Source of the DNA: Cucumis sativus
Taxonomy: Eukaryota; Streptophyta; Magnoliopsida; Cucurbitales; Cucurbitaceae
Direction of reading: 5' to 3'
Assembly (NCBI RefSeq): GCF_000004075.3
Contig: NC_026659.2
Location: 14,081,473 to 14,145,472 of the forward strand
Length of the DNA stretch: 64,000 nucleotides
A program made the position numbers and the translations under genes. Shown one piece after another: positions 47,819 through 59,087 of the stretch (positions within the stretch are counted from its first letter, which is position 1; each line of letters starts with the position of its first letter). The notes beneath the pieces were generated by a model that ran no database searches, was not told the origin of the DNA, and saw only the letters and a list, made by a program, of their open reading frames with translations.

Positions 47819-50639
47819 TAATATTCCAACAATTTTTGTCCAAGATTATGTAGCAAGATCTTTTATACTTTGTACACCAACTTGAACTTTGGTGTAATCT
47901 TAAACCAAATAACACATTGAAAAAAAATAATACAAGACAAGATTTATGTTTGATTTGAAAACAAAGATCATGATTTTAGAAAAATATAAAAAAACTTTGC
48001 AGAAGAAAGAAGACGAAAAGAAAAAGAAGTTGCAAAAGAAAGAAAATGGAAAAGAAGGACAAACTTGAAATATTTTTAAATAAATGATCGAGCTAATCAA
48101 TTTTTGATTTTGTAACCGGCGTTGTAAATATTTAGGTGTTTTTATTATATTATGAAAATTAATCTTTCAAATAAATTTTATAAAATAGGCCGTTAGATAA
48201 AACAAAATGTGATCATCACCAACCTATATATAAAATATATGTGTAGAAAATCATATGATAATGAGGGTTAACCACTTCATCCATTAGTGTTTTTTTTTCT
48301 TGTTTAATTAGCCAATTTCTTTCAAAAGTTTAAAAAAAATGAATGAAACCTTACTCGATTTTTTTTTTAATAATATGAAAACTTTGATACACTATTATCA
48401 ATCAGATGATGGGTAAGTAAAACACCCATTTTCATTCCATTTATGCACAAAATTTTGTGAAAAATGATAGCAATCGAATCAAAAGTCCACTTTACAATGA
48501 AACTCTAAATCAATAATGAAGAATTAAATAAAAAGAAAGAAGATGAAAATGGACCAGACAAGTGAATGTCAATATCAATTTGGGAGTGAGCAACTTCAAG
48601 ATATTACAAATCACTACTTAATTATTACTGAACTCAAAAGCTATAGAGGAGGAAATTAGAGATGCCATGGTGAATTTTGGGAGTAAAAGCTGCAGTCTGC
48701 AGTAGCATCATAAAGAAGAGAGATAGAATAGTTTTAACCAAATTTATATTCTCCTTTAATTTCAAGCTCTTGTTTCACTGGAAATTAAAGCCACTTCAAA
48801 AGCTATTGTGAGGGAAATGGTTGGTAGCAAGAATAAGGCCAGGAAAATCAAACAAGTAATGAAGCCAAACAATAGAACAATCCCAGAATAGAAACACAAA
48901 ACATAAAAGAGAATTAAAACATATGTCATACTTGGACATGATAAACAAGAAATCTCTTTGTAAGGAAGAATTGGAAGAAAGAGATTGATTATGGGAGCAC
49001 AGAAAAGGGGATTGACTTAGGAGGAAAATAAAAGGGGAGAACTTCCCTCGGGTTTGCCTATGGTTCTCTCCTCCCCTACAATGGGGTGGACTTAAAGGTT
49101 CTAAATCCAGGAGGGAATAGGGAATACAAACTTGGGTCCTCCATCCAAGGAGGGTGAGTTGGGCCCTTTAGCCTAACACCTCTCATTTCCCTACTTTTTC
49201 TTTTTGGTCTAACCTTCTTTTGTCTTCACTTGACTGTTACTGTTATTGTTTTGATTTTATAACTGGCTTATCTTCCTTAGCTTGCGATTCTTAGTCCAAC
49301 AAGTGACCTATAACAGCCACCCATTACCAAGAACACCCCATTTGTAGACTCAAGCAAATTGTTCTAGAGTTTAGTTGAATTGTGCCATGTGCTGTTGTTG
49401 CACTTCGCGTTGTGTCTTGCTCAACGTACGGTATCTCGCATAGTCAAGTTGTGTACGATTATCTCATCAAGTGGACAAAATGCCTAGCGGTCAGAACGCA
49501 AAGCTGGAAAAACAAAGATTGGTTAAGAAATGGCTGAGTCGCGGATCATGCTCTTTTTAAGATGTTTCACAACTCTACTTCTTTGTGCAAACAAAATTAT
49601 TGTCTTGTCGTTCCCATGATAAAACAACATTTATTCTTCAATTGATTTTGCACATAAATCAATTAGAATCTTATCACTCAGGTAAACACTTAAAATTGCT
49701 TGGTAAACTCAAAAGAAGAAGATTGAGAGAGCGTTTACATGCTTATGAAAATTTCTCTCGTGTGAAATAAAATGATGAAGAAAGTATATATATAATGTGA
49801 GGGAATCAATAGACGAAATTAATTTGTAACCTTTTTATTTATTTATGAAGGGGTTATGTTGACTTATTGAATACTAAACGGTAATAAAACATTTGATTCT
49901 TTTTAATCATGTGATAAAGATCATGACTTTAGTATGTCTCATTATGTTTGTCCATCTCGCCTAGGATGTCAACATATGTGTGATGAGATGTTTTCATTTT
50001 TCCGCATAACTCATGTGATCTCATAGTCATGATCAATATTACATAGTTTAAAACTAAAACATGAAAGATTCTAAAGCTTTCATTCCCGTAGCGTTTGAAA
50101 CATAAGTTATCTTATTGTTTAGTCTTCTTGCATCGCATAAAGAATTAGCGTTTAAAACATATTTAAATTATAACTATATCGTTTAGCTTGGTTTTCATGT
50201 CTATTTAATTTTTCATTCAACACGTGCATAAGCTCACTCACTCACAAAAATAAAAAGAGAAATATTGAATTAGGAATGACAAAAAAGGGATAATAATATT
50301 AAAAATATAACAAAAGATTAAGGAAAATGGGGAGTTGAAATTTGGAAGTACAAAAAGAGGAAAAAGAGGTTAGGAATAGGGATAAGAAGAAGAGGGAGGA
50401 GAGAGAGAGAGAGAGCTTGAAAGTTAAAAATTAGCGAAGTTCAATGTACAATCATAATACATTAATATTATCATATATTAAGGATGAATAAATAATATTT
50501 AAAATAAATAAAAATAATGAGTTTTTTTTCAAAATAGAACAAAATGCAAAAATATTTATACCGTATAGAACATTTTTTTTTATTTTTAAAAAACTCACTA
50601 GCCCACAACGTGAAATAACACAAAATACTCCTACGATTA

Positions 50640-50850
50640 ATCAACGTCACATACACGAGAAAAATGATTTTGTACCAAGTTTAAACAAGATCATTTTAAA
50701 CGATTTTGTAGCAAGTCAAACGATCTCGTAGCAAGTCTAAACGATCTTGTACCCTTGTATGTAGTCTAAATCAACGATCTTGCATCAAATCTAAATGATC
50801 TCGTACTCAGTCTAAGAGATCTTGTAGTAAATCAAAACGATCTATTTGAT
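50640..50850 (+). repeat. Degenerate array related to the 23-bp repeat
   Basis: About eight copies of an aaacgatctcgtagcaagtct-like phrase with variable spacing, sharing the order '(c)taaacgatc(t/g).gta' with 47738-47818. Copies are diverged, as in an old array. Confidence 0.6.
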
Positions 50851-51839
50851 CTATTAGTGATAGTAGTTTATTTGGGATAGACAACTGGTTGTTTAGATAT
50901 TGGTACACGCATTTAGTTCTTGTACCAAGAAGATGAAGAAATATGAGAAATGAAGAAGAAGGAAAAAATTGGTAAATATTTACATAAATAACCATAATAT
51001 TATTGTAAAATGAATAAGTAATAAAATAAAGAAATTCATAATATAAAGATGAGACAAATAAATCTCAAAAAGAAAAAGAAAAAAAAATGAAAAATCTTTT
51101 GAAATGCAAAACCTAAAATTTATAAAATAAATATTATGAGTTATTTTATTTCGTTACACGGCTCGTAAATATTTTAGTATTTTTGTAATAATAAAGTTTC
51201 TCTTTTATATTATTTCATAAAAACAGTTAGTTTCACCCCTTGGCCTAACCAATACCTAATTAGGTTTTTATGGTTCCAATGAATCATTGATATATAAAAT
51301 TATTTATTTGATTTGAAGACACAAAATGTTTGAGGTTTAGAGCATAAACGTCTATTTTCGTCTCCATATATGCCATGAAAACACACACAAGTTTAATCAA
51401 ATATTGTTTAAGAAATCATTGGACAATTGTTGAAATAGTAGATGCAATATGAAAAGGGTTCTTAAAATGTCATAAGCACATATTGAACTATTATAAGAGA
51501 AAACATATATGTTTTAACTTGTACTATTGATGAATGAGTGAAATATATTATTAGATGACAACTATAAAACAATTGATCATATTTAACTACTAAATCCCGA
51601 TACTTGCACATAATAGGATAAAGGTGAATATGGGAGAAAATATAATTAATGACACAATGTGGTTGTTCTTAAAAATGATAATAATAAAGGTTAGACTTGG
51701 ACAATTATTGTTAGGAAGTTGTGGTGTATTTGAGGTATTGACTATCTCAACTCCATTCACAAACACTAAAAATAAACCACACATATATATCCAATTCCTA
51801 AAAGACAGCTCCTAGCTATTTTAAGCCAAAATTTAGCAC

Positions 51840-51846
51840 TATATAA
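51840..51846 (+). promoter_or_regulatory. Probable TATA box of the pectinesterase gene
   Basis: TATATAA, 215 bp upstream of the ATG at 52061. The leader between them is A-rich (51899-52060). No other TATA candidate lies closer. Confidence 0.45.
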
Positions 51847-52060
51847 TGTTGCTGATGCTAACCAATTTCTCATCACCCTCCTCCATTCAAATCACTACAA
51901 AAACCCAACAAAAAAAAAAAAAAGGGTAAAAAAAGGAAACACATAAATCAAAACCCAAACCTTTTGTTTTCCCATCTCTGTATGGTGGGAAAACTTTCTT
52001 GCATTAAGGTTTTGATTTTTGAAGGAAAAAAAATAGCAAGGTAAAAGAAAAAAGAAAAAA

Positions 52061-54231
52061 ATGGTTGGGAAGGTGGTCATGTCGGGGATATCCCTTATTC
52101 TTGTAGTCGGTGTAGCTCTCGCGGTTGTCGCTATAGTAAACAAGAGCGATAGTTCTGATGAAACTGCAAATTTATCTCCAAAAATGAAGGCTGTCGCATC
52201 TATTTGTTCTAATGCCGATTACCAACCAGAATGTCAAACTACACTTGGTAGTGTTGGAAATAATTCGTCGGTAGAGGACCCGAAAGAGTTCATAAAAGCC
52301 GCGATTACGTCTACCATTGAAGAGATGAAAAAGGGTTATAATTTGACTGATAACCTTATGGTTGAGGCAGCTAACAATGCTACAATTAAAATGAGTGTTG
52401 ATGATTGTAAGGATTTATTACAATCTGCTATTGATGAGTTGCATGCGTCTTATTCTACTGTTGGCGATCCCGATTTGCATACTAACGAAGACCGTATCGC
52501 TGATATTAAGAATTGGCTAACCGCTGTTATTTCTTATCAACAATCTTGTCTTGATGGACTTGAGGAATTTGATCCTCAGCTTAAACAAAAGATGCAAGAT
52601 GGTCTTGATGTTGCTGGCAAGCTTACTAGTAATGCTCTTGCTATTGTTGGTGCTGTTTCTGATATTCTCAAAGAACTTGGCTTGCAATTGAAGGTAATTA
52701 TGATATATCTCACTTCAAACTTTCAAATATACCAAAATTTCAACCTCTATCCATATTAATACATATCAATAAACTTTTATCACTTTCTATTGATACTAAT
52801 AGACACAATTAAACTTTTATCACTTTCTATTAAATTCGATGTTAGTTGTCATTGTTGATAGATATGATAGTAGTCTATCAAGGTTTATAAATATCTATCA
52901 TTGATTAGACATTGGCATTTTGCTATATCAATGAAGACTCTTTTATCAATATTTGCTACACCGTGACTCATATCATTTATTATTGATAGACTTTGAAAGA
53001 TTTTGCTATATCTGCAATTTTTTAAAATGTTCTATATATTATTGACAGGTCCAACCGAGTGGTCGTAGGCTACTTGGAACAACAGAAGTAGATAGTGACT
53101 CGTTCCCGACATGGTTGACGGGATCAGATAGGAAGTTGTTGGCAGCAAAAAGAGGTGGTGTTCGAGTAAAACCGAACGTAGTGGTGGCTAAGGATGGTAG
53201 TGGGCAATACAAGACCATTGGTGCTGCATTAGCTGCATACCCAAAGGCCCTAAAAGGAAGATATGTAATCTACGTGAAAGCAGGGGTCTATAATGAACCC
53301 ATCATTGTCACTAAAGACATGAAAAATATTTTCATGTATGGAGATGGCCCAAGAAAAACCATTGTCACTGGTCGCAAAAGCAATCGTGACGGGATCACCA
53401 CCCAAAACACCGCATCTTTTGGTAAGTCTTCACAAAAATCACGTGGTTGAGTGATATAATATTAAATTTTCCTTTCACTATCAACTTAAACATTTTGGGT
53501 AATGGATGATTAAGAATACAAATTTACCTCTTGCAGCTGCCATTGGAGAAGGATTTCTTTGCAAATCCATGGGATTCACCAACACAGCTGGCCCTGAAGG
53601 CCATCAAGCAGTAGCTCTCAGAGTCCAATCCGACAGATCTGCCTTCTTTAATTGTAGAATGGATGGCTACCAAGACACTCTCTACGTACAAACCCACCGT
53701 CAATTCTACCGCAATTGTGTCATATCTGGTACCGTAGATTTCATCTTTGGCGACTCAAACACCATCATCCAAAACTCATTGATCATTGTTCGTCGTCCCA
53801 TGGACAACCAACAAAACACTGTTACGGCCAATGGTCGTGCAGATAAAAAGGAAATCTCTGGATTGGTTATCCATAACTGCAGAATCGTCCCAGAGCAGAA
53901 GCTATTCGCTGAGAGGTTCAAGATTCCAACATTCTTGGGGAGACCATGGAAGGAATATGCTAGAACAGTGATCATGGAGTCGACATTGGGTGACTTTATT
54001 CAGCCGGCTGGATATATGCCTTGGTCTGGGAATTTTGCATTGGCAACTTGTTCGTATTTCGAGTATGGGAACAGAGGGCCTGGAGCTAACACTAATAGGA
54101 GAGTGAGGTGGAAGGGAGTTAGAGTGATAGGAAGAAATGAAGCCATGCAATTCACTGCTGGACCTTTTCTTTTGGGAAAAGCTTGGCTTCCAGGCACCGG
54201 TGGACCTTACCTCTTAGGGCTCAAGAATTAA
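52061..54231 (+). CDS. Pectinesterase with N-terminal PMEI domain
   Basis: Exons 52061-52693 (AAG|gtaatt), 53049-53421 (gacag|GTC .. TTTTG|gtaagt) and 53537-54231 (tgcag|CT) encode 566 aa, the usual size for a type-I pectin methylesterase. An N-terminal membrane anchor/signal (residues 8-26) is followed by the PMEI domain with its paired cysteines (SICSNADYQPEC). A processing site SGRRLLG and a second SDRKLLA precede the catalytic domain. Catalytic landmarks: GVYNEPI, GHQAVALR, YQDTLYV, VDFIFGD (Asp) and LGRPWKEY (Arg). It removes methyl esters from cell-wall homogalacturonan after secretion and cleavage of the inhibitory pro-region. Intron 1 contains dispersed 'tctatca' repeats. Tissue of expression cannot be read from sequence. 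Confidence 0.93.
52780..53010. repeat. 'tctatca' repeat inside pectinesterase intron 1
   Basis: Contains aacttttatcactttctattgat twice, 'gatagatatgatagtagtctatc', and at its right end 'ttttgctatatctgcaattttttaaaatgtt'. That right end matches an arm of the fold-back element at 30778-30825. It occupies most of the 355-bp intron. Confidence 0.55.
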
Positions 54232-54239
54232 AAACATTG

Positions 54240-54514
54240 TATTTTCATTCTTTTGAATCTCATCTTGGAGCCATGGTTTGCGCTCCATATTCAATATAGT
54301 GATTTCATATTCATTATTTACTTTCAAATTATATATCACAGTGGTTACAAGGTGCCACCCATTCAAAGAATGCTTAACACAATGCATCCCAAAAAAATGA
54401 TAATTAAAGACCCGAATGAGCCTAGCTAGGAGATGGTCGGGGCTTGGCCCAAGCTAAGGCCCTCACCTACCTAGCTAAGGTTGACCCTTGTGACACACTT
54501 AATGGGGCTTGCTT
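54240..54514. other. Pectinesterase 3' end and left part of an older repeat
   Basis: 54232-54320 is probably pectinesterase 3' untranslated sequence. From about 54340 the sequence is more GC-rich and repeat-like (gcctagctagg, ggcttggcccaagc, cctacctagctaagg). It is interrupted at 54519 by the Sirevirus-type element and seems to resume at 62065. Confidence 0.45.
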
Positions 54515-54519
54515 TACAT
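54515..54519 (+). repeat. Target-site duplication, left (tacat)
   Basis: tacat here and at 62060-62064 flanks the two LTRs of the minus-strand Copia element. Confidence 0.85.
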
Positions 54520-55541
54520 TGTTGGATCGGTATGACAACCTAGAGGGGGTGAATAGGGTTTAAATAAATTTTTTGACAAATAAAAAGTAAAATTTAAATA
54601 AAGAACTTTGTAAACTTTGTTAAATAACAAGATTGTAAGAGTATGTAACTAAAATTAAATTAAAAAATAATTAGAAAAGAGTTAGAGAAGAAGACACCGT
54701 AATTTTATAGTGGTTCGGTTAAACTCAACTTGTTAGAGAAGAAGACACCGTAATTTTATAGTGGTTCGGTTAAACTCAACTTACATCCACTTTCTCATGG
54801 GATTTTGATTGAGAATTTTCTTTGGACTCTTTCCACGTGTTAGGATCCAATCACACAAAAGAAAAACTCTCTAAAAGAGTGAGTATACAATTTGAAGCTC
54901 ACAAATGTAATCCTCACTCACAAATGTAATCCTCACAATACAATAAGAAGCTCTCAAGAATAAGATGAAAAAAAATAAAAATTGGAAGCTTTAGAAAGAA
55001 GTATTTAAAAAGAGAGGAAAGATAAATTCAAATTCATTTGGGTCATTAGATATAAGTAAAAGAAAAATGAATGGGTGAGATTTAAACTTAATTAGCCAAT
55101 AAAGCAAGTTCACCATCTTTTAAAAAAACTAGCCGTTAGACACAAGGAAAAATAATAATATTAAAATCATTTTCCTTTTAAATTCATTTTCTTTATTTGC
55201 CAATAAAACATAACAAAAAGCCACATTTGTTACTCTTTCAAGTGGCTTTCTCTAATTGGTTCAAATTGAATGCTTGGTCGCCACGTCACAATCTCAGTTA
55301 TTTTTGGCGACACAATCTCGGTTATTTTTCCGTTAACCTTCTTTTAGCAATATTTTCTTCATTTGCACTTCGATTTGGGTGATTCAAGAGGCGTTAGAAT
55401 CATTTTTCCAAGCTCTACGATATGGTCTATTCAAATTAATAAAATTGTCAATAAAAAAAATCAGATTTGTTATCATCAAAACATAAACTAATTGAATAAT
55501 TAAAATAAACTAATTTGAGATTAAGGGCCAAAAAGCCAACA
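54520..55541 (-). repeat. 3' LTR of the Sirevirus-type element
   Basis: 1,022 bp. It matches the right LTR in long blocks but differs by indels. It has a 51-bp tandem duplication (54681-54731 and 54732-54782, gttagagaagaagacaccg...) and a repeated 'ctcacaaatgtaatcctca' absent from the partner. It also carries a segment at about 55085-55255 that the other LTR lacks. Confidence 0.9.
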
Positions 55542-55806
55542 ATCTCCCCCTTTTTTATGATGACAAATCATTAAAGAAAAATAACTTGAAACACACATGA
55601 TCAACAAATAATTCTATTATCAAGATGTATAACCATAAAGCTCATGTATATATTTCACCACAAAGATCATACTTGAAAACAATTGATAAGAGAACCTTCT
55701 TTGTCCTTAATTAATTTTTTTTTATAAAAAATATGCATTATTGAATAGAAACAATTATGCAACAATTGGATAAAAACATATTTTTCTTATACTTCTCCCC
55801 CTTTGG
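55542..55806 (-). other. Polypurine tract and a second polypurine-like motif
   Basis: Minus strand aaaaaagggggagat (55556-55542) abuts the 3' LTR. A second ccaaagggggaga lies at about 55806-55794. Repeated purine-rich tracts upstream of the 3' LTR are described for Sireviruses. Confidence 0.7.
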
Positions 55807-55926
55807 AATCATTAAAAACAATACCAATGAAGTTAGCTCTCCCAAAAAAACATGAACACATACAAAATGTCTAATTCTTCCCCTATCAATATGCATTATG
55901 GTAACAATATCAAGTAAGATATAAAA

Positions 55927-58311
55927 TCAAGATGCATCCCAACGAATAATTCCAAGCTCAAGCCTATTTTTACAAAAGCTTTCTTCACTCAAAGGCTTGG
56001 TAAATATATCCGCTAATTGATTATTGGAGCTTACAAACTCAAGAGTAATATGACCATTTTGTACATGCTCTCTAATAAAGTGATGCCTAATATCTATATG
56101 CTTAGTGCTATTATGATGAATAGGATTCTTAGTCAAATTTATGGCACTAGTATTATCACAAAATATAGGCACATTATCAAATTTTAATCCAAAATCACAA
56201 AGAGTTTGTTTCATCCAAAGAATTTGTGCACAACAACTAGCAACCGCAATATATTCCGCTTCGGTAGTGGATAAGGCAACCGAATTTTGCTTTTTACTAA
56301 ACCAAGATACTAAGGAACTACCAAGAAATTGACAAGTCCCACTAGTACTTTTACGGTCAAGTAGACTACCGGCAAAGTCCGCATCGGAATATCCTACCAA
56401 ATTAAACTCAACATTTCTAGGATACCATAATCCAACATCAATAGTTCCAAGCAAATATTTAAGTATCCTTTTAACGGCATGGAAATGTGATTCTTTAGGA
56501 CAAGATTGAAATCTAGCACAAAGACATACACTAAACATGATATCGGGTCTACTAGCGGTCAAATAAAGTAAAGATCCGATCATACCTCGATAAGTCTTTA
56601 TATCCACACACTTACCTTTTTCATCTTTGTTAAGCTTAGTGGTAGTGCTCATAGGAGTTTTTGCAACTTTACCTTCATTTAATTTGAATTTCTTGAGCAA
56701 ATCCCTTGTGTATTTTTCTTGACTTATGAAGATGCCATCCTTGAGTTGTTTGATTTGAAGACCAAGGAAGAAACTAAGTTCTCCCATCATACTCATCTCA
56801 AACTCATTATGCATACACTTGGAAAATTTTTCACACAAAGATGAATTAGTAGAACCAAATATAATATCATCCACATAAATTTGTACTATAAGCATGTCAT
56901 TATTTTTAACTTTAATAAATAGAGTATTATCAATTTTTCCCATCTTAAAGTCATTCTCAAGTAAAAACTTGCTAAGTCTATCATACCAAGCTCTTGGAGC
57001 TTGTTTTAAGCCATAAAGAGCCTTTTTCAACTTATAAACATGATTAGGTAAATCAAAACTTTCAAAGCCTGGAGGTTGTTCTACGTAAACTTCCTCCACA
57101 ATATAACCGTTTAAAAAAGCACTTTTTACATCCATTTGATACAAAATGAAACTTTTATAAGAAGAAAAAGCAAGCAACATTATAATAGCTTCTAATCTAG
57201 CAACCGGTGCAAAAGTCTCTTCATAATCTATACCTTCTTCTTGACAATAACCTTGAGCTACAAGTCTAGCTTTATTTCTAATGATATTTCCATTTTCATC
57301 CATCTTATTTCTAAAAACCCATTTAGTTCCGATTATAGATGCATTAGAAGGCCTAGGGACTAATTTCCAAACTTTGTTTCTTTCAAATTGATTTAATTCT
57401 TCTTGCATAACTAAAATCCAAAACTCATCACATTCGGCATCTTTAAAACTTCTAGGTTCAATTTGAGACACAAAAGCAAGATTACTAAATAAATTAAGAG
57501 AAGAACGAGTTTTGACACCTTGTTCGGGATTGCCAAGAATTAGATCCTTGGGATGGGATAGAGCATATCTCCACTCTTTAGGCAAGGATGAAGAACCCTC
57601 TTCTTTCTTCTCTATGATGTTCACATCTTGCATACTTGGAACAATTTCTTTGCCTTTCTCATTAACAAGTAAATCTCCAAAATCTTTTTCTAAATCATCA
57701 CTACAAATAGACTCATTAGAAACATTATTCCAAGATTCATCAAATACAACATGAATAGATTCCTCAATAACTAAAGTTTTCTTATTGAAAACTCTATAAG
57801 CTTTACTAGTAGAGGAATATCCTAGAAAAATACCAACATCCGTCTTAGAATCAAATTTTCCAAGTTTTTCTTTGTTATTCAAAATAAAACATTTACAACC
57901 GAAAACTTTGAAATACCCAATATTTGGAATTTTTCCATGCCAAAGTTCATATGGAGTTTTATCTAAAGAGGGTCTAATTAAAACTCTATTTGAAACATAG
58001 CAAGCGGTGTTAACGGCTTCCGCCCAAAAATATTTAGGTAAACCATACTCATTCAACATTGATCTAGCAAATTCTTGCAAAGTACGATTTTTCCTTTCAA
58101 CTACACCATTTTGTTGAGGAGTTCTTGGAGAGGAAAAATTATGGGAAAAACCATTTTCTTCACAAAAAGCTTTAAAAGCATCATTATCAAATTCTCCTCC
58201 GTGATCACTCCTAATTTTGGAAATAAAAAATCCTTTTTCATTTTGTACTCTTTTTGCAAAACTAATAAAACTTTTCAAAGCATCATCCTTATGTTTTATC
58301 ATCAAAACCTA
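55927..58311 (-). pseudogene. Copia Pol: integrase (most), reverse transcriptase and RNase H
   Basis: Continuous from the stop codon at 58311-58309 down to the terminator at 55927 (792 aa). Integrase core includes SDHGGEFDN and [16 protein letters not shown]. Reverse transcriptase includes [30 protein letters not shown] and the YVDD catalytic box at about 56880-56860. RNase H includes [16 protein letters not shown] and STTEAEYIA. The C-terminus LADIFTKPL is typical. The stop at 58309-58311 (TAG) falls where related integrases usually have Trp, so a single G-to-A change would explain it. Downstream sequence is otherwise undamaged. Confidence 0.92.
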
Positions 58312-59030
58312 AGTAAATCTAGAAAAATCATCAACTATCACAAAAGCATAATAATGACCATAGCTAGCAATTCTAGAAGGGCCAAATAAGTCCATGTGTA
58401 ATAGTTGTAAGGGTCTAGTAGTAGAGATCACATTTTTAGATTTGAAAGATGACTTAGTTTGCTTACCCATTTGACAAGCATCACAAACTTTGTCTTTTTC
58501 AAATCTAAAACTAGGAAGACCTCTAACCAAACAATTTTTAGAAATATTTGAAATTAAGTGCATGCTAGCATGTCCTAGTCTTCTATGCCATAACCAAGAA
58601 TCATTATGCAAAACCGAAAGACATTTATCAATAATAGGATAATCATTCAAATCAAGAGTGTACACATTTTCATCCCTATTTCCAACAAACAAAACTTTTC
58701 TATCACTAACATTTTCAATTATGCAATTTTTTTTATCAAATATTACTCTAAATCCTTTATCACACAATTGACTAATACTAAGCAAATCATGCTTTAAACC
58801 ATCAACCAAATGAACATTTTCAATCAAAGTAGATGAATCATTTCCTATATTACCCTTACCAATTATTTTACCTTTCTTGTTGTCACCAAAGGTTACCATG
58901 CCTCCATTCTTTTTGGAGAAAGAGATAAGCTTGGATCGGTCTCCCGTCATGTTTCTTGAGCAACCACTATCCAAGTACCATTTGTTTCTCTTGGAGGCTT
59001 TCAAACAAACCTAAAAACAACTAAGTTCAA
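58309..59030 (-). pseudogene. Copia Pol: protease and start of integrase
   Basis: Encodes the aspartic protease (KWYLDSGCSRNMTGD at about 58985), then VHLVDGLKHDLLSISQLCD, then the GAG-pre-integrase zinc domain (WLWHRRLGHASMHLI and CDACQMGKQ) and the first integrase Asp region (HMDLFGP, FVIVDDFSRFT). It ends at the premature stop 58309-58311. Frame reads back to about 59030 without a usable ATG before MKASKRN, as expected for a segment expressed as part of a Gag-Pol polyprotein. Confidence 0.88.
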
Positions 59031-59087
59031 GTTTGATCCTTTGGTACCCATACTTGTTTGGGTCCTAGAATGTTAGCATTTACATAT

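Larger units (their letters stand above)
46558..51835. other. Spacer between NYN gene and pectinesterase gene
   Basis: 46558-46750 continues the sequence interrupted by the hAT element. The rest is AT-rich without a convincing gene. 47500-48200 and 50480-51250 look like two copies of one decayed repeat family. 48980-49330 is less AT-rich and unassigned. 50395-50416 is a (ga) run. Open frames at 47900-48100, 50471-50656 and 51590-51815 are low complexity. Confidence 0.5.

Noticed and set aside
55542..55926. Envelope-like gene expected in some Sireviruses
   Set aside because: Only 385 bp separate the pol stop from the 3' LTR, with no open frame of useful size.
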